From NCBI GenBank assembly GCA_963725615.1, contig CAVRZO010000028.1:1-64000 (forward strand): 64,000 nt of DNA, read 5' to 3'. A program made the translations under genes and the position numbers. Source of the stretch: JAIQFF01 sp963725615 (GTDB lineage: Bacteria > Acidobacteriota > Terriglobia > Terriglobales > Acidobacteriaceae). Shown here in pieces: positions 17,185-26,002 of the stretch. Below the pieces are notes generated by a model. The model saw only the letters and a program-made list of their open reading frames with translations. It ran no database searches and was not told where the DNA came from. Position 1 is the stretch's first letter, and each line of letters opens with the position of its first letter.

Positions 17185-19566
17185 TTACCGCATCGATTCT
17201 TCTACTTCAGAAATCCAGTTGGGACGCTTCAGTACTTCGCGCGGCTTGGGGCCGTCCGCCGCGCCCACAATGCCGTCGCGCTCCATCAGATCAATCAGGT
17301 GAGCAGCGCGGCCATAGCCGATCCGCAGGCGGCGTTGCAGCAGGGAAGTGGAAGCTTTGCCGAACTCCACCACCAGCCGCACTGCATCGTTGTAGAGCGG
17401 GTCGTTCTCTTCATCCCCATCTTCGCCGGCCGGGCCGGCTTCACCGGGGGCGCGTTCGTCTTTCGGAGCTTGCAGGAATTTCTCTTCGTACTCCGCCGAA
17501 CCTTGGGATTTCCAGAACTCGACCACGGCAGCGATTTCTTTCTCGGTAACGAAGGGCGCATGTAGCCGGTGCACGCGGGCCGAGCCGGAGGGCAGGTAGA
17601 GCATGTCACCGCGTCCCAGCAAAGCTTCTGCGCCGTTGGCGTCGAGAATGGTGCGCGAGTCAACCTTGGTGGCCACACGAAACGAAATGCGGGCAGGGAA
17701 ATTGGCCTTGATCAAACCCGTGATTACGTCAACCGACGGGCGCTGCGTCGCCAGCACCAAATGAATCCCAACCGCTCGCGCCATCTGGGCCAGGCGTGTG
17801 ACCGACTCTTCCACGTTGCCCGAGTCCAGCATCATCAGGTCAGCCAACTCGTCGATGATGATGACGATATAGGGTAATGGCCGGTCTTCGGAATCCTCGC
17901 CAAACAAGCTGCGCGTGCCCTCGTCGTCGAAAAGCTTGTTGTACTGCTCCATGTTGCGCACGCCTTTTTCGGCGAGCAGTTTCAGGCGGCGTTCCATCTC
18001 GCGGACGGCATTCCGCAGTGCATTGGCGGCGAGCTTGGGCTCGGTGATGATCGGCGTAAAGAGATGGGGGACGCCTTCGTAGTTGCCCAACTCCAGCCGC
18101 TTCGGATCCACCAGAATCAGCCGCACTTGGTCCGGCGTGGCCTTGTACAGGATGGACATGATCATGGCGTTGATGGCCACGCTCTTGCCCGCGCCGGTCG
18201 AACCCGCGATCAGCAGGTGCGGCATGCCCGCGAGATCGGCCGTGACAATGCGTCCGTTGATGTCTTTGCCCAGCGCCAGGGTCAGCTTCGATTTGGTGCC
18301 GATGAACTCGGACGACTCGATGTTCTCGCGCAGCCAGATAATTTCGCGGTCACGGTTGGGCACCTGAATCCCGACCGTGGACTTGCCCGCCATGCGCTCG
18401 ATCAGAATGCTCTCGGCTTTGAGCGCCAGGCACAAATCGTCCGTGAGATTGGTAATGCGGCTGTATTTGATGCCCGCCTCGGGCTTGAATTCGAAAGTTG
18501 TGACCACCGGACCGGGATTGATCTGCGTCACTTGCCCGTGGACGTCAAACTCTGAGTACTTTTCCGTGAGCACCTGGGCCAGCAACTTCAATTCGTCGGC
18601 GTCAATTGCCTGCTGCCCGTCTGGACGGTGGAGCAAGCTGCTGGGTGGTAGTTTGAAGCCGCCAGCCGCGATGCGCGGCATGGTTGTCTTTGGTTTTGCT
18701 CCGGTGTCAGCGCGCTCCGTCACTTCAACATCCGGAATGATGGCTTCCGGCGCATGGTGGGGATGCGGCTGGATGTCGTGTTGCTCACCCCGGCTCGCTG
18801 CGGTCATGCGGTCAATGCCGGTTGCTCGAATCGGCTCTGGCGCATACGACGGCGCTGGAGCGGCCGGGGAACGTGCTGGAATCAATTGAGCGGTAACCGT
18901 CGGCCGAGTAGCGCGCCGCTTTTCCAACTCCTTCTGCATCTTCCTCTTGGCGCGGCTGTCTTGCCAGTCCTTGTAGCGGTTCCAGAGCGCGACTACGAAG
19001 GCGAAACGGGTCGGCGCCCAGACTTGCAGGGATGCGAAAGAGAAAGCCGTCGTCAGGTATAGCGCTACCGCTAAAATCGTTGCGCACACGATATATGCGC
19101 CGGCTGGATTCAAGTAGTGGATGAGGGCATCGCCGACGATGCGTCCGGCCAGGCCTTCCATGGGAATCACAGCCATCCAGCGCACGTGCCCGGGCATAAG
19201 CGCGAGCAGCGCGGGGACGAAGACCAGCAGCCAAATTGCCCCCAGAGACTTCGCAATCGGTGAGGTGACCTTGCGCGAGCGAAACCAGCGCGAGCCCAAC
19301 GCCCCCAGAAACACCGGAACCAGAAATGCTCCTATTCCCAGACCTTGCAGCAGCAGATCGGAGACAATCGCTCCTACCAGTCCAACCCAGTTGCGTGCCG
19401 ACTGAGAACCTGTCAGCACCGACGCGCTGTTGAACGATGGATCAAGCGGAGAATACGAGGCCAGGGCCAGGAACAAGAGCAGGCCCGAGATACAAAGCAC
19501 GAATCCGATCAGCTCATTGAGCCGCCGGTTGTTCGTGGGGGCGAAAATCTGTGCAAAATACTTCAT
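17185..19566 (-). CDS. ftsK: DNA translocase FtsK/SpoIIIE
   Basis: 793 residues. Four N-terminal transmembrane helices (to about 190) are followed by a charged linker. The motor domain has Walker A GSTGAGKS near residue 450, LILVDPKRLEL, and Walker B YIVIIIDELADLMM. The C-terminal winged-helix gamma domain (about 725-790, ASTSLLQRRLRIGYGRAAHLID) reads polar chromosome sequences. It pumps chromosome ends through the division septum for dimer resolution. The linker is short, closer to SpoIIIE than to E. coli FtsK. No good ribosome site precedes the ATG at 19566. Confidence 0.97.
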   Translation of the reverse strand: MKYFAQIFAPTNNRRLNELIGFVLCISGLLLFLALASYSPLDPSFNSASVLTGSQSARNWVGLVGAIVSDLLLQGLGIGAFLVPVFLGALGSRWFRSRKVTSPIAKSLGAIWLLVFVPALLALMPGHVRWMAVIPMEGLAGRIVGDALIHYLNPAGAYIVCATILAVALYLTTAFSFASLQVWAPTRFAFVVALWNRYKDWQDSRAKRKMQKELEKRRATRPTVTAQLIPARSPAAPAPSYAPEPIRATGIDRMTAASRGEQHDIQPHPHHAPEAIIPDVEVTERADTGAKPKTTMPRIAAGGFKLPPSSLLHRPDGQQAIDADELKLLAQVLTEKYSEFDVHGQVTQINPGPVVTTFEFKPEAGIKYSRITNLTDDLCLALKAESILIERMAGKSTVGIQVPNRDREIIWLRENIESSEFIGTKSKLTLALGKDINGRIVTADLAGMPHLLIAGSTGAGKSVAINAMIMSILYKATPDQVRLILVDPKRLELGNYEGVPHLFTPIITEPKLAANALRNAVREMERRLKLLAEKGVRNMEQYNKLFDDEGTRSLFGEDSEDRPLPYIVIIIDELADLMMLDSGNVEESVTRLAQMARAVGIHLVLATQRPSVDVITGLIKANFPARISFRVATKVDSRTILDANGAEALLGRGDMLYLPSGSARVHRLHAPFVTEKEIAAVVEFWKSQGSAEYEEKFLQAPKDERAPGEAGPAGEDGDEENDPLYNDAVRLVVEFGKASTSLLQRRLRIGYGRAAHLIDLMERDGIVGAADGPKPREVLKRPNWISEVEESMR

Positions 19567-19935
19567 GGGGTCGTCGTCGGCAGCCCGCAGCGATGCAAAT
19601 GCTTCAGGATGTCGGAATCTGGCCAGAACAACTGATTATGCCAAGAAGCCCCCGGCGGAACAATGAAGGAATTCCAAAACAGTATCGAGTTAGTTTCTGG
19701 GTAGCGCCGGCGTCCCGCCGGCCCGAAGGCCCGGGCAGAATGCCCACCAGAGTGCAAGGTGGCGGCTAGGCCGCAAGATGTAGGCGCGAGCGTCTCGCTC
19801 GTGCAGGAGTGGCACGGTGCCTGCAACTTTGACATCAGCATTGATCTTCTTTGAGTCGAGCGCTGTGTTTGATTCTCGGTCAGAGCTAGAAAATACCCGC
19901 CCAAGCAGAGCTTGGACGGGGCACCCTCAGCGTCT
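19567..19935. repeat. Intergenic region with short GC palindromes
   Basis: No supported gene. Between 19700 and 19810 there is a chain of short palindromes (gccggcgtcccgccggc, gcccgggc, gcgagcgtctcgctcg) of the kind seen at 25771, 29693 and 43331. Open frames crossing this region encode only repeat sequence. Confidence 0.6.
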
Positions 19936-20826
19936 TTAGCCCGCGAGCTTAGCGGCGAAGACCAGCACCAGAATTCCCACCACTATCCGATACACCGCAA
20001 ACGGCACAAACCCGTGCTTCCGCACCCACGCCATGAACCAGGCCACGGAAGCATAGGCCACCACAAATGACACCACGAAGCCGATGGCGAGTACCACCCA
20101 TCCGTGAGGATCAATCTGTGAGACCCCGATGGGATTCGTACCCTTGCCGCGCAAGGATTTCAGCAGGTCATATCCGGTAGCTGCGACCATGGTCGGAATC
20201 GAAAGGAAAAACGAAAACTCCAGTGCTGAAGCGCGCGACATGCCGGCCAGTTGTCCGGCCGCGATGGTGGACATGGATCGTGAAGTGCCGGGAAAAACTG
20301 CCGAGAGAATCTGGCAAGCTCCAATCCAGATCGCCTGGCCCAGGCTCATGGCTTCCATCTTCCAGGTGTGGATGCGGCTTCCAGCGGCAGGCCCGGCGGC
20401 CTCAGCCGGCGCGTTCACGGCATCAACAATCCACATCACGACGCCGCCGATGAGCAGCGAACTGGCCATAATGGTCAGACTCTCCAGATGTTTGCCAATG
20501 ATCTTGGTCAGGAGAAACGCGGGGATCGCAGTGATGAGAAACGCAACCGCGGTCAGCCCCAGAGGATGCGTCAGAATATTCCGGTCACCGTCCTCACCTT
20601 GAGGAAACGTTGAAAACAATTTCGCAATCCGCTCGCGAAAGTACACCGGCAGGCAAAGAATGGCGCCCAGCTGAATCACGATGGTGTACATCTTCCAATA
20701 GCCATCGGACAGGCTGATGTGGAACAGGGCTTCCGCAATGCGCAGGTGCGCGGTAGAGCTGACGGGCAGAAATTCCGTGAGACCTTCAACAATTCCCAGG
20801 ACCACGGACAGCAAGTAGTCGTTCAA
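19936..20826 (-). CDS. uppP: Undecaprenyl-diphosphate phosphatase
   Basis: 296-residue BacA/UppP family membrane enzyme that recycles undecaprenyl pyrophosphate, the lipid carrier for peptidoglycan and other envelope polymers. Motif 1 is present (EGLTEFLPVSSTAH), as is motif 2 (FPGTSRSMSTIAAGQLAGMSR). About eight hydrophobic helices follow. The start is TTG at 20826 with GGAGG just upstream; the next Met would remove part of motif 1. Family members also confer bacitracin tolerance. Confidence 0.96.
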   Translation of the reverse strand: MNDYLLSVVLGIVEGLTEFLPVSSTAHLRIAEALFHISLSDGYWKMYTIVIQLGAILCLPVYFRERIAKLFSTFPQGEDGDRNILTHPLGLTAVAFLITAIPAFLLTKIIGKHLESLTIMASSLLIGGVVMWIVDAVNAPAEAAGPAAGSRIHTWKMEAMSLGQAIWIGACQILSAVFPGTSRSMSTIAAGQLAGMSRASALEFSFFLSIPTMVAATGYDLLKSLRGKGTNPIGVSQIDPHGWVVLAIGFVVSFVVAYASVAWFMAWVRKHGFVPFAVYRIVVGILVLVFAAKLAG

Positions 20827-20923
20827 GCTTCCTCCGAAGAGTGCGAGAAAACAGTATGGCAGAGGTTGTGACGCGTTTGAATTGGCGGCGGAGACTCCCC
20901 TCGTCCCGCGACTGCGTCCGGGT

Positions 20924-21958
20924 CTATTGGGGATCTTTGGATTTCAGCGTCTCGCTGTAAGCGATGCGTGCCAGGGTTCCTTGCTTGTAGTCGGTCAGCC
21001 AGATCGAATCGTGCCCAAAGCGAAGAGAATCGCCACCCGGACCAATCCACTGGCGGACCACCTTGTTGGTTGTGGCGTCAATCGCAGTGAGCGGCACACC
21101 TAACAACGTGGCCCAGATGGAACCGGCTCCCCACGCGATGTCGCCGCCGTGCCCAGGAATACCGACGGCAATTGTGGTGGTCACTTTTTTGGTCCGCGCA
21201 TCGATGCGCGTCACCGTCCCATCATCCTGGTTCAGAGTCCAGATCGAACCTGCACCAGCCGTCAGAAATCGCGGCTTGGGGCCAACCGGGATTACGGCCA
21301 TGACTTCGCCCGTTGTTGCGTCGACGGCAGTCAACACATTTGCGGTTCCGCTGGTGATCCACACCGCGCCGTCACTGAAGCATGGATTGTAAGAACCTGG
21401 CGCAATGGGAATTTTCTGGCGGACCTGGTTCGTAGCAGGATCGATGCTGACGAGGGTACCAGCGTCATCGCTAACAACCCAGACACTGTCGCTGCTGGCC
21501 GCGATTCCGCCCTCGGGTCCCGCCGGCCCAATGGGAAGAATTGAGCTGATCCGGTTGGTATTTGCGTCGACGCGCGCAATCGAATTGGGTTGGCCACACA
21601 GCGGTACCCAGAGGCTACCAAAGCCGAATGCCAGGCCCGCGCACGGATCACCCGGCACAGGAACGACAGCAACTTCTTTATTGCTCTTGGGATCGATGCG
21701 GTGAACCGATGCAGGTTTCGAGCTGGCGACCCAGACTGCATCATCTGTAATTTGCACCCAGTCTGCATTTTCGCCGATTTTGAATGTGGCTGCGGGCTTG
21801 AGGGAAGCGAAGGGGATCTGAACTTCCTTCACTCCGGGCGTCGCAATTTTGGACTCTGCATCGGAGTTTTGCGATAACGCATGTACCGAAAGCATCGCGA
21901 CAACGAACACGAGACTGGTCTTGACAAGGAAGACAGGCTCGACGCCGTGGCAGCTCAC
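20924..21958 (-). CDS. Secreted beta-propeller protein (YVTN/Vgb-like repeats)
   Basis: 344 residues from a GTG at 21958 that overlaps the preceding stop as GTGA. A signal peptide is followed by seven or so blades with the recurring pattern V/I-D-x-x-T-x-x-V (VDANTNRI, IDPATNQV, VDATTGEV, IDARTKKV, IDATTNKV). The fold resembles virginiamycin B lyase and YncE, but the repeat pattern alone does not show lyase activity. The frame is open a further 300 bases upstream, inside the SH3/TPR gene, and that part is not coding. It is the last gene of a tightly coupled operon. Confidence 0.82.
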   Translation of the reverse strand: MSCHGVEPVFLVKTSLVFVVAMLSVHALSQNSDAESKIATPGVKEVQIPFASLKPAATFKIGENADWVQITDDAVWVASSKPASVHRIDPKSNKEVAVVPVPGDPCAGLAFGFGSLWVPLCGQPNSIARVDANTNRISSILPIGPAGPEGGIAASSDSVWVVSDDAGTLVSIDPATNQVRQKIPIAPGSYNPCFSDGAVWITSGTANVLTAVDATTGEVMAVIPVGPKPRFLTAGAGSIWTLNQDDGTVTRIDARTKKVTTTIAVGIPGHGGDIAWGAGSIWATLLGVPLTAIDATTNKVVRQWIGPGGDSLRFGHDSIWLTDYKQGTLARIAYSETLKSKDPQ

Positions 21959-22935
21959 TGCGTTACGTTTCCGTAAGTCGGGACGCCTTGCTCCATCAGG
22001 TAGAGCAGGCGCTGGGCGCGTGCGGCCCAGTCCTCCGACGAAGTTTGCGACGCCGCCCTCTGGGCCAGTGCCACCGCCTTGGCACGCGCTTCCTCGGACT
22101 TTTTCGGTGCTTCTTCTGTCTTGTAGATCTCGATCAGGGCAGACCAGCGCCAGGCGGCGTCGTACAAAGCTTCCGTTGCTGCCGGAGACTGGGGATGCTC
22201 GGTGGCGTACTTCTCGTAGATTTCTGATTCCTTCACTGGACACTTCGAACTGCCCTGCCAATCACCGCACAACTTATTGTCGATCAGATGGAAAGCAGCC
22301 AGGTCGGCCCACTTGGTGCCGGGATATTTCTTGATGACCTCTTTCATGTATTTCTCTTCCATGCCTTCGCGCAGGTAAGAGTCGCGTTCCCGCGCTGAGG
22401 GACGCGAAGACACGTCCAGCTTCTCCAGTTGCCACCGGATATCGGCGGAGCGATACATGGCCTCGCCGGCCAAAGGCGACGTAGGAAAATAGTCGGCGAC
22501 ACAGTAGTAGAGGCGCATGGCATCCTGGGCCGCGCCATTGCGTCCGCGTCTTCGGCTGGCCTGGTCTTCGGAGTCAACGGCCTCTCCGAACAATATCTTG
22601 TCGCCATTCGGAGTAGAGGCCCGCACCACTCCCTTGTCGAGCACCCAGCCACTGACGGTGCGCTCCTCTGTAAGATTGGCCTCGACGTGCACCCACTCGC
22701 GGCTGGTTTCGAGCACAATGATTTCGCGGCCGCGATCCATTTCGGCGAGCTTTGCCGAACTGGTATCGGGTGAGAGATAGATTTGAGCGACACGCACCAT
22801 AGCGCCGCGTTCGAAATTGGCAGCAGCGGCTGGGACGGAGGAGGCGAGCGCGAGCAGACAGCCGATAGCCAGAAATGCTGTCGGCAAAGTAGCGCCGCCG
22901 TCTCGGCGGCTGTCCGCGCTACAGAGCGTCTTCAT
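21955..22935 (-). CDS. Secreted SH3b-TPR protein
   Basis: 326 residues. The N-terminal signal peptide has an odd insertion: MKTL, then about 13 polar residues encoded by a palindromic repeat (22889-22924), then the hydrophobic core TAFLAIGCLLALASSVPAAAA. A bacterial SH3 domain follows (about 45-105, ending SGWVLDKGVV), then a helical TPR/Sel1-like region. The ATG at 22935 has AAGGAG upstream and overlaps the threonine dehydratase stop (ATGA). A role in the envelope is likely; none is proven. Confidence 0.8.
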   Translation of the reverse strand: MKTLCSADSRRDGGATLPTAFLAIGCLLALASSVPAAAANFERGAMVRVAQIYLSPDTSSAKLAEMDRGREIIVLETSREWVHVEANLTEERTVSGWVLDKGVVRASTPNGDKILFGEAVDSEDQASRRRGRNGAAQDAMRLYYCVADYFPTSPLAGEAMYRSADIRWQLEKLDVSSRPSARERDSYLREGMEEKYMKEVIKKYPGTKWADLAAFHLIDNKLCGDWQGSSKCPVKESEIYEKYATEHPQSPAATEALYDAAWRWSALIEIYKTEEAPKKSEEARAKAVALAQRAASQTSSEDWAARAQRLLYLMEQGVPTYGNVTQ

Positions 22936-23927
22936 GCTTTCTCCTTGCCTAGTTCCGCCAGCATCTCTGCTCCAACGTTGCCGCCGCTGATGACCGATAC
23001 GTTCATCCTCGTTCTGGGCAGTTGGTCCCGGTGAAACAGGAATGCTGCCACAGCCACCGCCCCGCTGGGCTCGGCGAGGGTCCTGGGATCGGTCGCCAGG
23101 AGCCGCATAGCTCTACGGATTTCGTCCTCGCTTACGGTTACGATGTCATCCACATAGCGACGGATGTGTTCAAAGTTGATGGCGCCAATGCTTTGGGTGC
23201 GCAGTCCGTCCGCCAAAGTCCGCGTCGTCTCTTCGGCCGAAGCATGCACGATCTTGCCAGATCGCAAGCTGGCCTGGGCGTCTGCCGCGAGTTCCGGCTC
23301 TGCGCCGATCACTTTCACGGTGGACTGGCTCAGTTTAATCGCTGTGGCGATTCCGCTGAGCATGCCTCCTCCGCCGACGGGTGCGATGACGGTTTCCACT
23401 TCCGGCAGGTCTTCGAGGATCTCCAGCCCCATCGTGCCTTGTCCGGCGATAATCATTTCGTCGTTGTAGGGAGGTACGATCACGTATCCATGCTGCGCAG
23501 CGAGTTCTTCCGCCTTGGCCTGCCGCTCGGAACTGGCCGGACCCACCAGTATGATCTCCGCGCCCAGGGCAATGGTTGCCTCGCGCTTCACCGCCGGTGC
23601 ATTTTCGGGCATCACGATGACTGCTTTCACGCCCAGCGCCCGCGCCGCATAGGCGACGCCTTGGGCATGGTTGCCGCTGGAATAGGTGATGACGCCGTGG
23701 CTGCGCTCCTCTTCCGATAGGGAAGCGACCTTGTTGTAGGCTCCGCGCAGCTTGAACGATCCGATCGGTTGCAGGTTTTCTGGCTTGAGATACAGCTGGC
23801 GATTGTCTTTCTTGTTCGCGTCGTGAATGTGTGACGGAATCAGCTTGGTGCGGACAGCGACGCCGCGCAGGCGAGATTGCGCTTCGCGAATGTCGTTGAG
23901 AGTGACGATGAGGCTGTCTCCAACATG
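22932..23927 (-). CDS. Threonine dehydratase (PLP fold-type II) with a damaged 5' end
   Basis: Readable from VTLNDIREAQSRLRG through the PLP lysine motif GSFKLRGAYNK, the phosphate-side motif SSGNHAQG and the glycine-rich PVGGGGMLSG, to the stop at 22932. This gives about 328 residues, the length of a short catabolic or serine-racemase-like dehydratase with no C-terminal ACT domain. It converts threonine (or serine) to the 2-oxo acid. The frame has no ATG, GTG or TTG before the catalytic Lys. An in-frame TGA sits inside the adjoining palindromic element, and the first codon after it begins at 23927. An out-of-frame ATG lies exactly at the element boundary (23926). Confidence 0.85.
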   Translation of the reverse strand, partial: HVGDSLIVTLNDIREAQSRLRGVAVRTKLIPSHIHDANKKDNRQLYLKPENLQPIGSFKLRGAYNKVASLSEEERSHGVITYSSGNHAQGVAYAARALGVKAVIVMPENAPAVKREATIALGAEIILVGPASSERQAKAEELAAQHGYVIVPPYNDEMIIAGQGTMGLEILEDLPEVETVIAPVGGGGMLSGIATAIKLSQSTVKVIGAEPELAADAQASLRSGKIVHASAEETTRTLADGLRTQSIGAINFEHIRRYVDDIVTVSEDEIRRAMRLLATDPRTLAEPSGAVAVAAFLFHRDQLPRTRMNVSVISGGNVGAEMLAELGKEKA

Positions 23928-24072
23928 TCATCCTGAGCGGAGAGCGAACTTCGCTCCGCGAAGTTCGCGCGGAGTCGAAGGACCCCTATAGCTAAGTACA
24001 GTGCCGAAGGTAGGGGTCCTTCGACTGCGCTGCCGCTTCGCTTCGCGAAGCAGCCAATCCGCTCGGGATGAC
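23927..24072. repeat. GTCATCCTGAGC palindromic element, copy 2 (146 bp)
   Basis: Same ends (gtcatcctgagcgg / gctcgggatgac) and same core (ggagtcgaaggacccctata, gtaggggtccttcgact) as the copy at 17029-17176, with diverged hairpin loops. It fills the whole gap between the RNase J stop and the first readable codon of the threonine dehydratase. Confidence 0.85.
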
Positions 24073-24077
24073 AACTT

Positions 24078-25742
24078 CTAGATCTCCAATATTACCGGCA
24101 TGATCAGCGGCCGCTTCTGTGTCTGCTTGGAAACGTAACGCTTCAGATCGGCCCTAATCTTTTCCTTGATCACGCCATAGTCGGCCTTTTCTTCCGCGCT
24201 CGACGAATCCAAAGTCTGCATCACGATCTGCCGGGCGCCGTCGACGAAGCCGTCTTCTCCCGGAGAAAATCCGCGGGTCACAATCTCGGGTGAAGTTTCC
24301 ACCTTGCCGGTCAGTTTGTTGATGGCGATGATCGGCAGCACTATGCCATCCTCGCTCAGGTGCCGCCGGTCTTTGACGATGAGGTCTTCCACCACGTCGG
24401 TTCGCGATCCCGAGTCAATGCAGACCCGCCCGACATTCACCCGGCCAGCTTTGCGCGCCCCCTGTTCGTCGAACTCGAGGATGTCGCCGCTCTCGATCAG
24501 GATCACGTTCCCCACCGATCCCTTCATCGCTGCCGCCATCTCCGCATGCAGTTTCAGCTGACGGTACTCGCCGTGGATGGGTATGAAATACTTCGGCTTC
24601 ACCAGGTTGATGATCAGCTTTAACTCTTCCTGGCTGGCATGGCCGCTGACGTGTACCGGCGGCGACGAACCGTCGTCATAGATGACGTGCGCCTCGCGCC
24701 GGAACAGGTGGTCAATCATGCGATAGATGGCTTTCTCGTTGCCCGGAATGATCCGGGACGACAGCATCACCGTGTCACCCTTTTCGATCTTGGCGTGCTT
24801 GTGATTGTCCACCGCAGCGCGGGAAAGGGCCGACATGGGCTCGCCCTGCGTCCCGCTGATCAGCACGCAGACTTTTTCCGGCGGAAAGTTCTTCATCTCG
24901 CCGGGATGGATCAGCAAACCCTCGGGAATCTCGATGTAACCCAGATCCTCCGCGATCTCCGCGGAGTTGTTCATGGAGCGCCCGGCAAACGCCACTTTGC
25001 GACCGTGCTGCCACGCCATCTCGACGGCCAGCTTGATGCGATGGATCGAAGATGAGAAGCACGAGATGAACAGACGCCGTTTGGTGTGGGCGAACACCTC
25101 GTCAAATTTCCGCCGCACGGCGCGCTCGCTCGGCGTGTAGCCTTTTCGCTCGACGTTGGTCGAGTCCTGGAAGAGCGCCAGCACCCCGGTCTTGCCGTAT
25201 TCGGCAAACGCGTGCAGATCGAACAAACGGTTATCGGTGGGCGTAGGATCCACTTTGAAATCGCCGGTATGAATAATCACACCCAGCGGAGTGTGCACGG
25301 CCAGCGCCACGCAATCCACTAGGCTGTGCGTGACCTGGATAGGGCTGATGGTGAAGGGCCCGATCTTGAAACTCTCGCCCGCGCGGATCTCGCGCAGATC
25401 GGCGTCATCCAGCAATCCGTGTTCTTCGAGTTTGTCTTCAACATAGGCCAGGGTGAACTCCGTGCCCCAGACCGGCACGTTCAACTCGCTCAGGATCCAG
25501 GGCAAGGCGCCGATGTGGTCTTCGTGCCCGTGGGTGAGCACGATGCCCTTAACCCGTTGCCGGTTTTCGATGAGATACGAAATATCAGGGACAACAATGT
25601 CGACGCCGAGCAGTTCGGCCTCGGGAAACATCAGGCCGCCGTCGATGACGATGATATCGTCACCCCAGCGTACGGCCATGCAGTTCATTCCGAACTCGCC
25701 CAGGCCGCCGAGGGGCACGATGTGCAATTTTCCAGTTGGCAT
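24078..25742 (-). CDS. rnj: Ribonuclease J
   Basis: 554 residues, normal for RNase J, which processes and degrades RNA through 5'-exonuclease and endonuclease activity. The metallo-beta-lactamase domain has the zinc motif LTHGHEDHIGA near residue 75, the beta-CASP insertion, and a C-terminal domain. The ATG at 25742 is preferred over upstream Mets: a TACGAT box ends 11 bases before it and there is no Shine-Dalgarno, consistent with a leaderless mRNA. Confidence 0.96.
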   Translation of the reverse strand: MPTGKLHIVPLGGLGEFGMNCMAVRWGDDIIVIDGGLMFPEAELLGVDIVVPDISYLIENRQRVKGIVLTHGHEDHIGALPWILSELNVPVWGTEFTLAYVEDKLEEHGLLDDADLREIRAGESFKIGPFTISPIQVTHSLVDCVALAVHTPLGVIIHTGDFKVDPTPTDNRLFDLHAFAEYGKTGVLALFQDSTNVERKGYTPSERAVRRKFDEVFAHTKRRLFISCFSSSIHRIKLAVEMAWQHGRKVAFAGRSMNNSAEIAEDLGYIEIPEGLLIHPGEMKNFPPEKVCVLISGTQGEPMSALSRAAVDNHKHAKIEKGDTVMLSSRIIPGNEKAIYRMIDHLFRREAHVIYDDGSSPPVHVSGHASQEELKLIINLVKPKYFIPIHGEYRQLKLHAEMAAAMKGSVGNVILIESGDILEFDEQGARKAGRVNVGRVCIDSGSRTDVVEDLIVKDRRHLSEDGIVLPIIAINKLTGKVETSPEIVTRGFSPGEDGFVDGARQIVMQTLDSSSAEEKADYGVIKEKIRADLKRYVSKQTQKRPLIMPVILEI

Positions 25743-25753
25743 GCGGTGCATTG

Positions 25754-25759
25754 ATCGTA
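25754..25759 (-). promoter_or_regulatory. Candidate -10 box for rnj
   Basis: TACGAT on the minus strand, 11 bases from the chosen ATG. The -35 side is occupied by repeat DNA and shows no good match. Confidence 0.4.
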
Positions 25760-25770
25760 GCACAAGGAAT

Positions 25771-25826
25771 GTAGAGGCGAGCGTCACGCTCGCAGTCCGT
25801 GTAGGGCGGGCACCCTCGCCCGCCTG
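25771..25826. repeat. GCGAGCGTCACGCTCGC / GCGGGCACCCTCGCCCGC palindromes
   Basis: Two adjacent short palindromes between rnj and the EcsC gene. A 16-base direct repeat (gttggcatgcggtgca) occurs on either side of them, at 25735-25750 and 25839-25854. Confidence 0.7.
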
Positions 25827-26002
25827 AACGCTGGCAGGGTTGGCATGCGGTGCAAGATCAAAAAGATGTCGTTCTTACCTGCGGCTCGGAACATGTCTTG
25901 GCCGTCGTGGTGAGCGCTGACAGTTTCGCGGGCGTGGGCGCCCGCGCCACACATCCACCGTAATCTTCCCACCAGCGAGTATCTGCGATAAGGTTGAACT
26001 GT

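Noticed and set aside
19563..19904. 113-residue minus-strand frame between ftsK and uppP
   Set aside because: Encoded mostly by GC palindromes, with no coding character.
20924..21958. Virginiamycin B lyase
   Set aside because: Only the generic propeller repeat pattern is seen; secretion and the operon context do not support antibiotic lyase activity.
21959..22261. N-terminal extension of the beta-propeller gene
   Set aside because: It overlaps the SH3-TPR gene in another frame and has no signal; the GTGA overlap gives a natural start.
17029..24072. Insertion sequence or composite transposon bounded by the two 147-bp elements
   Set aside because: The enclosed genes are core functions (ftsK, uppP) and there is no transposase; the elements look like independent dispersed repeats.
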